From assembly GCA_030040215.1 (NCBI GenBank), contig JASHUD010000062.1, positions 1 through 13,126 on the forward strand: a DNA stretch of 13,126 bases. Reading direction: 5' to 3'. Under the pieces are notes generated by a model, which saw only the letters and a list, made by a program, of their open reading frames with translations, was not told the origin of the DNA and ran no database searches. Made by a program: the position numbers and the translations under genes. This DNA comes from Methylovirgula sp. (GTDB taxonomy: Bacteria > Pseudomonadota > Alphaproteobacteria > Rhizobiales > Beijerinckiaceae). Position 1 is the stretch's first letter. Every line of letters begins with the position of its first letter. Shown in pieces: positions 6,677-13,126 of this stretch.

Positions 6677-7699
6677 ATGGCTGGTTCCTCCCAAAAAATT
6701 CGCGTTATCGGCGCCGGCGTGGTGGGGCTCACCGTCGCCTATGAATTCGCCTTGGCCGGCCAATCGGTGGAGATTGTCGAACGTGCGTCTGGCCCTGGGC
6801 TCGGCTGTTCCTATTACGCGGGCGGAATGCTGGCGCCCTGGTGCGAGGAAGAAGGCGCCGAGCCGCTGGTTCTCGAATGGGGCCGCGAGGGGATCGAATA
6901 TTGGACGAATACCGTGCCTGCCGCGAAGGTCGATGGCACGCTCGTCGTTGCGCCGCCGCGCGACCGGCCCGACCTCATCCGGTTTTCGCGTTTGACCTCC
7001 GGCTTCGAATGGCTCGACGCGGCGGCCCTTACCGGCTGCGAGCCGGATCTCGCCGGGCGGTTCGATCGGGCGTTGCTTTTCTCGCGCGAGGCGCATCTCG
7101 ATCCACGCCGCGCCACCTCGATGCTCGCCGCACGCCTCAGAGAATTCGCGACGGTGAAATTTCGGTTCGATACCGCCGCCGAAACCGTGACCGAATCGGC
7201 CGATTGGATCATCGACTGCCGCGGCCTTGCAGCGCGCGACGGGCTGCCCGATCTGCGCGGTGTCAAAGGCGAGATGCTGGTGCTTGCGACGCGCGAGATT
7301 TCGCTCAAGCGCCCGGTGCGGCTGCTGCATCCGCGCCATCCGGTCTATGTCGTGCCGCGCGGCGACGGAAGCTTCATGGTCGGCGCGACGGTGATCGAGA
7401 ACGAGAACAGGCGCGTTACGGCGCGCTCGGTGCTCGAATTGTTGAGCGCCGCCTATGCGCTGCATCCGGCGTTCGGCGAGGCGGAAATCGTCGAGACCGG
7501 CGCGGACTTGCGCCCGGCATTCCCCGACAATCTGCCGCGCATCCGCCGCGCCGGCCGCGTACTCTATGTCAACGGTCTCTACCGGCATGGATTCCTGCTG
7601 GCGCCGGCGTTGGCGCGACGCGCCGCGGCCGTGGTCTTGCATGATGCGTATTTCCGGGAGGTTATGGATGTTGGTCCAAGTGAACGGCAAAGAGCTTGA
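6677..7699 (+). CDS. thiO: Glycine oxidase ThiO (FAD-dependent)
   Basis: Oxidises glycine to iminoglycine (dehydroglycine) with FAD and O2, supplying the C2-N3 unit for the thiazole ring made by ThiG. The 340-aa DAO-family protein has an N-terminal FAD-binding IRVIGAGVVGLTVAYEFA (Rossmann GxGxxG), an acidic end of beta2 (VEIVERA), GCSYYAGGMLAPWCEEEG, GVKGEMLVLATREISL, and a C-terminal FAD/substrate segment VNGLYRHGFLLAPALARR. An in-frame ATG lies 6 bp upstream at 6671, but the ribosome-site spacing favours 6677. It is the first gene after the TPP riboswitch and its end overlaps thiS by 32 bp, so translation of the two is probably coupled. An oxygen-requiring ThiO rather than ThiH suggests an aerobic way of life. 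Confidence 0.93.
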   Translation: MAGSSQKIRVIGAGVVGLTVAYEFALAGQSVEIVERASGPGLGCSYYAGGMLAPWCEEEGAEPLVLEWGREGIEYWTNTVPAAKVDGTLVVAPPRDRPDLIRFSRLTSGFEWLDAAALTGCEPDLAGRFDRALLFSREAHLDPRRATSMLAARLREFATVKFRFDTAAETVTESADWIIDCRGLAARDGLPDLRGVKGEMLVLATREISLKRPVRLLHPRHPVYVVPRGDGSFMVGATVIENENRRVTARSVLELLSAAYALHPAFGEAEIVETGADLRPAFPDNLPRIRRAGRVLYVNGLYRHGFLLAPALARRAAAVVLHDAYFREVMDVGPSERQRA

Positions 7700-7865
7700 G
7701 GTCAGGGCTCCCACGCTGTCGGCTTTGCTCGATGAGCTTGGCTATGAGGAAACGGTGGTGGCGACCGCGCTCAACGAATGTTTCGTGCGCGCCGTCGATC
7801 GCACGGCGACGCCGTTGAAATCCGGCGACGCGGTCGAGATCCTCGTGCCGCGTCAGGGCGGGTGA
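7668..7865 (+). CDS. thiS: Sulfur carrier protein ThiS
   Basis: 65-aa ubiquitin-like carrier: MLVQVNGKELEV, an APTLSALLDELGY helix region, and the essential C-terminal Gly-Gly (residues 64-65, ending PRQGG). The terminal Gly is adenylated by ThiF and thiocarboxylated, then delivers sulfur to ThiG. The ATG at 7668 lies inside the 3' end of thiO and has a strong site GGGAGG (7656-7661) 6 nt upstream. Family length is 64-70 aa. thiF is not in the window. Confidence 0.95.
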   Translation: MLVQVNGKELEVRAPTLSALLDELGYEETVVATALNECFVRAVDRTATPLKSGDAVEILVPRQGG

Positions 7866-7884
7866 AGGCATGCCCAGCCCCTCT

Positions 7885-7893
7885 GGGAGGAGG
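7885..7893 (+). promoter_or_regulatory. Displaced Shine-Dalgarno between thiS and thiG
   Basis: GGGAGGAGG is the strongest ribosome-site match in the thi operon but sits 28 nt before the thiG ATG (7922), too far for normal use. In-frame TTG at 7907 is 13 nt away and ATT at 7904 is 10 nt away. It also lies within a 14-codon frame (ATG 7870 to TAA 7912-7914). A small hairpin, CCCAG (7873-7877) and CTGGG (7883-7887), overlaps its 5' edge. Confidence 0.4.
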
Positions 7894-7921
7894 TGGCGAA
7901 CCGATTTTGGATAAAAGCAAA

Positions 7922-8722
7922 ATGAATAACGCACCCTTCAGGCTTTACGACGCGACGCTGACTTCCCGGCTTCTGGTTGGCACGGCGCAATATTCTTCGC
8001 CTGCCGTTCTCGCTGCCGCGATCAAGGCCTCGGGCGCCGAGGTGGTCACTGTTTCTCTGCGGCGCGAGTCGGGCGGCAATCGCGCCGGCGAGAGCTTCTG
8101 GTCGCTGATCCGCAAACTCGGCGTCAGGGTGTTGCCGAACACCGCCGGCTGCCGCAGCGTGAAAGAGGCGGTGGCCACCGCCCAGATGGCGCGCGAAGTC
8201 TTCGCCACGTCGTGGATCAAGCTCGAAGTCATCGCCGACGACGATTTGTTGCAGCCCGACGTGTTCGGTCTCGTCGAAGCGGCGGCGATTCTCTCGCGCG
8301 AAGGGTTCCAGGTGTTTCCCTATACGAGCGAAGATCTCGTCGTCGCCGAACGACTCATCGGCGCGGGCTGCGAGGTGCTGATGCCGTGGGCAGCGCCGAT
8401 CGGCTCGGCGCGCGGCCTCAACAATGTCTTCGGTCTTCAGGCGCTGCGCAAACATTTTCCCGCCGTGCCGCTCATCATCGATGCCGGGATCGGCACGCCG
8501 GCGCATGCGGCGGCGGCGATGGAGCTCGGCTACGACGGCGTCCTGCTCAATACCGCAATCGCCAAAGCGGGCGACCCCGTCGCTATGGCAAAGGCTTTTG
8601 CGCTGGCGCTCGAAGCCGGACGGCTTGCCTATTGCGCCGAACCGATTCCGCCGCGCGACATGGCGGAACCTTCGACGCCACAGATCGGTCGCGCCTTTAT
8701 CGATCTTCCGCGTCGTGCTTGA
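7922..8722 (+). CDS. thiG: Thiazole synthase ThiG
   Basis: Forms thiazole phosphate from deoxyxylulose 5-phosphate, dehydroglycine (from ThiO) and ThiS thiocarboxylate. The 266-aa TIM barrel shows TSRLLVGTAQY, VTVSLRRES, LPNTAGCRSVKEAV, the WIKLEVIADD strand with Lys100 as the likely Schiff-base lysine, PWAAPIGSARGLNN, IIDAGIGTPAHAA and the phosphate-binding GYDGVLLNTAIAKAGDP. ATG 7922 gives the usual N-terminus (MNNAPFRLYDATLTSRLLVG), but there is no ribosome site at normal distance; an in-frame TTG at 7907 would add five residues. The 3' end overlaps thiE by 8 bp. Confidence 0.96.
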   Translation: MNNAPFRLYDATLTSRLLVGTAQYSSPAVLAAAIKASGAEVVTVSLRRESGGNRAGESFWSLIRKLGVRVLPNTAGCRSVKEAVATAQMAREVFATSWIKLEVIADDDLLQPDVFGLVEAAAILSREGFQVFPYTSEDLVVAERLIGAGCEVLMPWAAPIGSARGLNNVFGLQALRKHFPAVPLIIDAGIGTPAHAAAAMELGYDGVLLNTAIAKAGDPVAMAKAFALALEAGRLAYCAEPIPPRDMAEPSTPQIGRAFIDLPRRA

Positions 8723-9323
8723 TCCATTCTATCCGATCGTCGACAGTGCCGCGTGGATCGCACGGCTTCTGCCGTGCGGCGTGAAATTCGTGCAGTTGCG
8801 CATCAAGGACCGGCCGCGCGAGGCGCTGGGTGCCGAGATTGCCGCCGCCAGGGACCTATGCGGCGAAGCCGGCGCGGTGCTTGTCGTCAACGACTATTGG
8901 CGAGCGGCAATCGATCTTGGCTGCCGCTTCGTGCATCTCGGCCAGGGCGATCTTGCGGGCGCCGATCTCGGCGCGATCCGCGGTGCCGAGTTGCGGATCG
9001 GAATCTCCACGCACGACGACACCGAGCTCGCACGCGCGCTCGCCGCCAAGCCGGATTATATCGCGCTCGGGCCCATCTATCCGACGATCCTGAAAGCGAT
9101 GGAATTCGCGCCGCAAGGTCTTGCGCGGATCGGCGAATGGAAGAAGAAGATCGGCACGATCCCGCTCGTCGCGATCGGCGGCATCACCTTGGAGCGCGCC
9201 GCGGGAGTGTTCGAAGCCGGCGCCGACGTTATCTCGGTCGTTACCGACGTCACGCGCGCCGCCGACCCCGACTGCCGCGCAACGGCCTGGGTGAAGGCGA
9301 CGCGACAACGTGCAATCGCCTAA
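8715..9323 (+). CDS. thiE: Thiamine phosphate synthase ThiE
   Basis: Joins HMP diphosphate and thiazole phosphate to give thiamin phosphate in the cytosol. The 202-aa TIM barrel carries QLRIKD (27-32), VVND (57-60), HLGQGDL (74-80), IGISTH (95-100), ALGPIYPT (117-124), VAIGGI (152-157) and a C-terminal GADVISVVTDV phosphate-binding region. The chosen GTG at 8715 is the first start in the frame that gives the usual DPFYPIVDS N-terminus; it overlaps the thiG stop by 8 bp and has no clear ribosome site, so coupling to thiG is likely. The length is slightly below the usual 205-220. The stop TAA overlaps the stop of the convergent heparinase-family gene. It is the last gene of the riboswitch-controlled operon. 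Confidence 0.94.
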   Translation: MLDPFYPIVDSAAWIARLLPCGVKFVQLRIKDRPREALGAEIAAARDLCGEAGAVLVVNDYWRAAIDLGCRFVHLGQGDLAGADLGAIRGAELRIGISTHDDTELARALAAKPDYIALGPIYPTILKAMEFAPQGLARIGEWKKKIGTIPLVAIGGITLERAAGVFEAGADVISVVTDVTRAADPDCRATAWVKATRQRAIA

Positions 9324-11083
9324 ACTTTCTCCTGATCCGCAGCGGCTGCTTCTTTCTCCGCATATTCGTCCGCGGCGGCTGCTTCTTTCTGCTGATTTTC
9401 GTCCATATGCTGGAATGCCCAGGCGATCTGCGTCCGCTCATCGGTACGGCAGTGGACGACGATCTGCTCCGAGGACCGCGGGCTGTCGGTCACGGCGAAG
9501 AAGGCGCTTTCTTCGATCTCGATGCGGCTATCCTGCGCGGTAAAGACCCAACGGCTGTCGTCCGGAAAGTCGAGCAGCACGGCGCGACCTTCGAACGCAC
9601 TTTGCAGGCGCACGCTCGGATGAATGTGGAAGCGCAGCGCATAAGGATACGAATTTTCAGCTTGGGGGGACACGGCTTGCAGCCGGTCTTTGCCTTCGAG
9701 CCGCATCCCGTCGCTGCTGAGCGTGAGCCGGCGCTCGTGGATAAGCCCGAAACGCATCCGATAGCCGTCGTGCGCGAGGAGGAGACGGGTTTTCGTCGGC
9801 AGATTCTGCCTTTCGACGCCGACTTGCCGGGGGCCTGAAAGAATTTCATCCCCGAACCATTTTTCGAGTCCGTGGCCGCTTGCGAAGCGGCAGGAGGACG
9901 TGTCATCGACGATCAGCGTGGAATGGGCGGCGGTAGCGCGCGCGGCGCGATGCGCGGCGGCGCGGTTGACGTCGGGAGCGCCGCAATTGACGACCAGCCT
10001 TTGCGGTCCGACCGAGAATTCGAAGGACAGGCAACCGGCATGTGCGAGCGTCGAGAACTCAGGCGGCGGCGGCCGGCCGACATCGACGATAAGCAGACTC
10101 GCTCCGGCTTCGACGCGCTGGTAACCGGAATGCGGCGCATTGACCATGGCCTTGGAGCGCGGATCGTCGTAGGCGAGCACGGTCGCGAGAATGTCGGGTT
10201 CGGTAACGCCCATGCCGTTGAAGAGAGCGAGCGTACCGTCGCCGTGTCGCAGCATGCGCAGCATGGGCAGGATGCGGTCGATGGCGTTGAGCAATTGCGG
10301 CGGCGGAGCGACGCCGCGCGCCGCATAGGTTTGGCGTAGCGGCAACAAATCGAGCAACAGGCGTGTCAACGCGTCCGGATTGCGGCTGGCATGGCCGCCG
10401 TCCGGCAGGATTTGCCGGACGAGTTCGTCGGCGAGAAGCCGCGTGCTACGCCGTCGAAAACTGCCATCCGCCTGCATGCAAAGCCCAAGTTCGGCCAGTC
10501 CGATCGTGGCGAATAGGCGCTCTTCGCCGCGGACGCACCCGGCTGCGATCTGCCGCTCGAGGAAGAGTTGGGTGCGCCTCAGCGCGCGCATGAAGCGACG
10601 ATAGAATTCGCGGTCGGCGCTTTCGAGAATAATCGGCGATTGCGACAGGAACGACAGGGTCCGGCGCACAACGACGCGCGGTTCCCAGGCGGGCGTTCTG
10701 CCCGGCTTTTCGGCGAGCGTGAGAAAATCGTCGACGAGGGCGCGTGCGTTGGCGCGCGCCAGCGCGCTATCCGCGGCGCGCAGATGCCGCAGCCAGCCGA
10801 AGCTGTTGAGCGCCCGCGCCCAAGAGAGCGATGGCGACTCAACTTCGAACGGCGAGCGTCCGTGCAGGTTGATTACTTTCCCGGCCAAGGCGAAATAACC
10901 GGAATAGATCTCGTTGGCGATCGTCGAGTCGCTCGTGCGTATGTCCTGCGGCGCGATTAACAGCCGTTCCGAGGGGCTCGTGCGCATTGCCGTCAGCGCG
11001 AACGAGGGAAGGGTCGCAAAACGCCGCAAATGGCCAGCGGCGCGCGCCGCCACGCGCCTGACAATCTGCAGCTTGTCTTCCAT
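9320..11083 (-). CDS. Heparinase II/III family protein
   Basis: 587-aa protein of the heparinase II/III superfamily (polysaccharide lyase fold: N-terminal alpha/alpha toroid, C-terminal beta-sandwich). Conserved pieces are LPDGGHASRNP (227-237), LAHAGCLSFEFSVG (346-359) and the AHSTLIVDD motif with His387. Alphaproteobacteria commonly carry such a gene beside rsmB; its natural substrate is not established, and this copy has no sulfatase, transporter or polysaccharide genes nearby, so a cell-envelope rather than heparin role is only a guess. No signal peptide is evident at ATG 11083, and the start has a poor ribosome site. It lies 81 bp behind rsmB and is probably co-transcribed with it. The C-terminus has a charged, Ala-rich tail (from about residue 562) with a KEAAAAD unit repeated 11 residues apart. 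Confidence 0.88.
   Translation of the reverse strand: MEDKLQIVRRVAARAAGHLRRFATLPSFALTAMRTSPSERLLIAPQDIRTSDSTIANEIYSGYFALAGKVINLHGRSPFEVESPSLSWARALNSFGWLRHLRAADSALARANARALVDDFLTLAEKPGRTPAWEPRVVVRRTLSFLSQSPIILESADREFYRRFMRALRRTQLFLERQIAAGCVRGEERLFATIGLAELGLCMQADGSFRRRSTRLLADELVRQILPDGGHASRNPDALTRLLLDLLPLRQTYAARGVAPPPQLLNAIDRILPMLRMLRHGDGTLALFNGMGVTEPDILATVLAYDDPRSKAMVNAPHSGYQRVEAGASLLIVDVGRPPPPEFSTLAHAGCLSFEFSVGPQRLVVNCGAPDVNRAAAHRAARATAAHSTLIVDDTSSCRFASGHGLEKWFGDEILSGPRQVGVERQNLPTKTRLLLAHDGYRMRFGLIHERRLTLSSDGMRLEGKDRLQAVSPQAENSYPYALRFHIHPSVRLQSAFEGRAVLLDFPDDSRWVFTAQDSRIEIEESAFFAVTDSPRSSEQIVVHCRTDERTQIAWAFQHMDENQQKEAAAADEYAEKEAAAADQEKV
9337..9390. repeat. 21-bp direct repeat inside heparinase-family C-terminus
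   Basis: 9337-9357 and 9370-9390 are identical except for one base (A at 9341, G at 9374), with a period of 33 bp, which is exactly 11 codons. In the protein this yields two KEAAAAD units, residues 566-572 and 577-583. It looks like an in-frame duplication and lies 14 bp inside the thiE stop-overlap end. Confidence 0.85.
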
Positions 11084-11164
11084 CTCGGCAGGACTCAGAT
11101 CATCAGCTCCCGGCCGCCAGTTCGAATCATCCGAACTTTGGCCAAATTCCGCCCGAACGCAATA

Positions 11165-12523
11165 TCACTGGCTGCGCACGAGCCTTGCCGCAAAGAAACC
11201 GTCGAGGCCGGCCATGCGGCGATCTTCCGCCGGAAGATGCGACGGCAGCGTGCGCAATTCGCCGTGCGCATTGAGGAGTTCGCCGAGACCGCCGACCTCT
11301 TCGGGACGGATCGGCGAACGCGCTACGTCCGGATTGCGGCGCAGCAAGGAGGCGATCTGCGCATCGCCTTCTTCCGGTTCGATCGAGCAAACGCAATAGA
11401 CGATGCTGCCGCCGGGTTTGACGAGTTCGAAGGCCTTATTAAGCATGCGGCTCTGGATCGCGACGAGCTTGCCGATGTCGCTCGGCTTCTTCGTCCAAGC
11501 GATATCGGGATGGCGACGGATCGTACCCGTCCCCGAACACGGTGCGTCGAGCAGCACTGCGTCAAAGGTGACGCCGCTGAGCGCGAGAACGTCGGCGACG
11601 ACGATCTCCGCTTCCAGCCGCAGCCGTTGAAAATTGGCGGCGAGCAGCTTGAGACGCTCGGCGGAGCGGTCGATCGCGATAACCCGCGCGCCGCGCGCCG
11701 CGAGTTGCGCCGCCTTGCCGCCCGGCGCCGAACAGAGATCGGCGATCTTCATTCCCGGCACGACATCGAGCAGCTTGGCGGGCAGAGCGGCGGCGGCGTC
11801 CTGCACCCACCAGGCGCCGTCGGCGTAGCCCGGCAATTCGGCGATCGGCCGATGGCTGGAAAGCCGCAACGAGCCGGTCGGCAAAAGGCTGGCGCCCAGT
11901 CGCTCGGCCCAAAGCGCGGGATCGGATTTGACCGTGAGATCGAGCGTCGGCTCTTGCTGGTTGGCGGCGGCGATCGCCTCCGCCGTTGCCTCTCCATAGG
12001 TCTTGCGCCAGCGCCCGGCGAGCCAGGCCGGCGTGTCTTGCTCGAGGGCCGTACCTTCGGCAAGGAAGAGGTCGCGGCCGCGGATCAAGTTGCGTAACAC
12101 TCCATTAACAAGGGGAGCATAAGGAACGGTCTTCTGGTCGAGGCGCATCATGCGGACGGCGAGATCGACGGCGGCGTGGTCGGGCACATCGAGAAAAAGA
12201 ATTTGCGCCGCGGCGATCGTCAGACAGAACTCGATCTGCGCCAGGCCGCGCGGCAGATCTTTCTCAAGAAGCGCCGCCAAGGCGTGGCGGATCGTACCGA
12301 GCCGGCGCAGCGCCACGGTAACGATCGAGCGCGTGAGCGCGACGTCGCGCGTCGCAAGTCCGGCAAGCCGCGACAGGCCCGAACCCGTTGCAAAGAGATC
12401 ATCGATCGTATGGCCGCCGCTGACAACGTCGCGCAAGATCATGGCGGCGGCGACTCGCGCCGCGAGTCCGGGAACCATCACGGACTCTTCGGCTCTCATG
12501 ACGGCGCGCGGCGGCTTCATCAT
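11165..12523 (-). CDS. rsmB: 16S rRNA (cytosine-967-C5)-methyltransferase RsmB
   Basis: Uses S-adenosylmethionine to methylate C967 of 16S rRNA. The 452-aa product has an N-terminal NusB-like RNA-binding domain (about 10-145, ending YAPLVNGVLRN) and a Rossmann methyltransferase domain. SAM motif I is ADLCSAPGGKAAQLA (about 261-275). Cys329 in DAPCSGTGTIRRHPDI and Cys379 in VYCVCSIEPEE are the paired catalytic cysteines of the m5C family; the second is normally the nucleophile. The second motif reads VCS rather than the commoner TCS. Start ATG 12523 has GGAG (plus-strand CTCC at 12531-12534) 7 nt upstream; the frame stays open to an ATG at 12649, but those 42 residues are not family-like. The heparinase-family gene follows. 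Confidence 0.93.
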   Translation of the reverse strand: MMKPPRAVMRAEESVMVPGLAARVAAAMILRDVVSGGHTIDDLFATGSGLSRLAGLATRDVALTRSIVTVALRRLGTIRHALAALLEKDLPRGLAQIEFCLTIAAAQILFLDVPDHAAVDLAVRMMRLDQKTVPYAPLVNGVLRNLIRGRDLFLAEGTALEQDTPAWLAGRWRKTYGEATAEAIAAANQQEPTLDLTVKSDPALWAERLGASLLPTGSLRLSSHRPIAELPGYADGAWWVQDAAAALPAKLLDVVPGMKIADLCSAPGGKAAQLAARGARVIAIDRSAERLKLLAANFQRLRLEAEIVVADVLALSGVTFDAVLLDAPCSGTGTIRRHPDIAWTKKPSDIGKLVAIQSRMLNKAFELVKPGGSIVYCVCSIEPEEGDAQIASLLRRNPDVARSPIRPEEVGGLGELLNAHGELRTLPSHLPAEDRRMAGLDGFFAARLVRSQ

Positions 12524-12709
12524 CGTAGGGCTCCGCGCCACGCTGGCGTGTTGGCGAGGCCACGCGACGAAGACAGGCTCGCTTGATTCGAATTCGATTC
12601 TAACATCGACATCGATAAAAATCCGTTCCGCGGAGACGAATCTCGTCATGCTTCCGCCGTTTTGCAGGACTTATGACGAGCCAAGGGGCATCGTGAAAGA
12701 GAAGTTGAG
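12524..12709. other. Divergent intergenic region between rsmB and SDHAF4-like gene
   Basis: 186 bp that should hold promoters in both directions. It has an AT-rich island at about 12583-12616 with overlapping short palindromes ATTCGAAT (12586-12593) and CGAATTCG (12589-12596), and ATCGAC / ATCGAT copies at 12605-12616. I cannot assign a convincing -35/-10 pair on either strand. Confidence 0.4.
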
Positions 12710-12916
12710 ATGAAACTCATGGAGCATACCCGCCGCACCGAGACGGAAACGCGGCAGAACCCGAATCCCGCCGCGCAACGCGCGCTGGCCGAAGCGCAAG
12801 AACGCCGGCGTCTCGCGGCGACGGACCGGCGCCCGACCGAAGTCGGCGGCCGCAAAGGCCCCGATCCGGTGCGCTACGGCGACTGGGAAGTAAAGGGCAT
12901 CGCCAGCGATTTCTGA
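12710..12916 (+). CDS. DUF1674 / SDHAF4-like protein
   Basis: 68-aa protein whose last part, EVGGRKGPDPVRYGDWEVKG followed by IASDF, is the signature of the DUF1674 family, which includes the mitochondrial succinate dehydrogenase assembly factor 4 (Sdh8). That factor binds flavinated SdhA and supports its joining to SdhB; the bacterial role is inferred by homology. The N-terminal half is charged and low in complexity, as is common. ATG 12710 follows a purine-rich AGAGAAG; a second in-frame ATG at 12719 would remove three residues. It is convergent with pheS, 16 bp apart, and divergent from rsmB. No sdh genes are in the window. Confidence 0.88.
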   Translation: MKLMEHTRRTETETRQNPNPAAQRALAEAQERRRLAATDRRPTEVGGRKGPDPVRYGDWEVKGIASDF

Positions 12917-12932
12917 TCGCCAGCGCGGTCCC

Positions 12933-13126
12933 TCAACTCGATAATCCGGCGAGCAGCGTAGGGAAGTCGAGCGGCCGGAAGCCGTAGTGCTTGAGCCAGC
13001 GCACATCCGCCTCGAAGAACGCCCGCAAGTCCGGCATCCCGTATTTCAACATCGCGATTCGGTCGAGCCCGATGCCCCAGGCAAATCCCTGGTAGACGTC
13101 CGGATCGAGCTCGCAATTGCGGAGCA
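12933..13126 (-). CDS. pheS: Phenylalanyl-tRNA synthetase alpha subunit PheS, C-terminal part
   Basis: The last 63 residues plus stop of PheS; the rest is beyond the right edge. Visible are LRNCELDPDVYQGFAWGIGL with the class II motif 3 Arg in GLDRIAMLKYG, then MPDLRAFFEADVRWLKHYGF and the ending LDFPTLLAGLSS. PheS forms the catalytic core of the alpha2-beta2 enzyme that charges tRNA-Phe. There is no start codon inside the window, so this was recognised from the frame read leftward from 13124. Confidence 0.95.
   Translation of the reverse strand, partial: LRNCELDPDVYQGFAWGIGLDRIAMLKYGMPDLRAFFEADVRWLKHYGFRPLDFPTLLAGLSS

Noticed and set aside
6560..7714. 384-codon minus-strand open frame over the riboswitch and thiO
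   Set aside because: It spans a structured regulatory RNA and a clear thiO; no recognisable domain.
11030..12097. 355-codon plus-strand open frame over rsmB
   Set aside because: Antisense shadow of rsmB, whose motifs are complete.
12524..12649. 42-codon N-terminal extension of RsmB to ATG 12649
   Set aside because: The extension is not family-like and a good ribosome site (GGAG, 7 nt) precedes ATG 12523.
1..13126. CRISPR array, tRNA/rRNA genes, insertion sequences, toxin-antitoxin or defence cluster
   Set aside because: By eye I found no regularly spaced repeats, tRNA cloverleaf, transposase or defence-type protein; nearly all space is taken by recognised housekeeping genes.

Overview
The window looks like a chromosomal housekeeping segment of an alphaproteobacterium, most likely of the order Hyphomicrobiales (Rhizobiales). 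The evidence is high GC with strong GC bias at third positions, a gene for the alphaproteobacterial F1-ATPase inhibitor zeta subunit (DUF1476) next to purC, the purC/purS/purQ order, an rsmB-heparinase II/III pair, an SDHAF4-like (DUF1674) gene, and an intracellular PHA depolymerase. I cannot name a genus from the sequence alone.

Layout, left to right. Bases 1-867 (+) are the 3' part of a Sel1-repeat protein gene. It converges on xerC (871-1845, -), which follows the zeta-subunit gene (1896-2231, -). A gene-free divergent region of about 420 bp separates these from the purine block on the + strand: purC (2650-3420), a rho-independent terminator (3443-3473), an operator-like palindrome, then purS (3536-3775) and purQ (3781-4464) closed by a second terminator. 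A glutathione S-transferase-like gene (4503-5159, -) is divergent from an intracellular PHA depolymerase gene (5256-6518, +). Next comes a thiamin operon: a sigma70-like promoter (6537-6566), a TPP riboswitch (about 6572-6676), then thiO, thiS, thiG and thiE, tightly packed and partly overlapping. The thiE stop overlaps the stop of a convergent heparinase II/III-family gene (9320-11083, -), which lies downstream of rsmB (11165-12523, -). rsmB is divergent from a small SDHAF4-like gene (12710-12916, +). The 3' end of pheS (12933-13126, -) closes the window.

How they work together. PurS and PurQ are the small and glutaminase subunits of FGAM synthase; the large subunit purL is not in the window. 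PurC acts later in the same IMP pathway. ThiO, ThiS and ThiG make the thiazole phosphate of thiamin and ThiE joins it to the pyrimidine. ThiC and ThiD are absent, so the pyrimidine branch must be encoded elsewhere. The TPP riboswitch should give feedback control of the whole thi operon. The remaining genes cover chromosome dimer resolution, ATP synthase inhibition, carbon-store breakdown, rRNA methylation, probable SDH assembly and tRNA charging.

I found no mobile element, CRISPR array, tRNA or rRNA gene, and nothing that I would call a new multigene system. The points worth a second look are regulatory: a ribosome binding site inside the TPP aptamer, a palindrome before purSQ, a PhaR-like site before the depolymerase, a displaced Shine-Dalgarno before thiG, and overlapping convergent stops.
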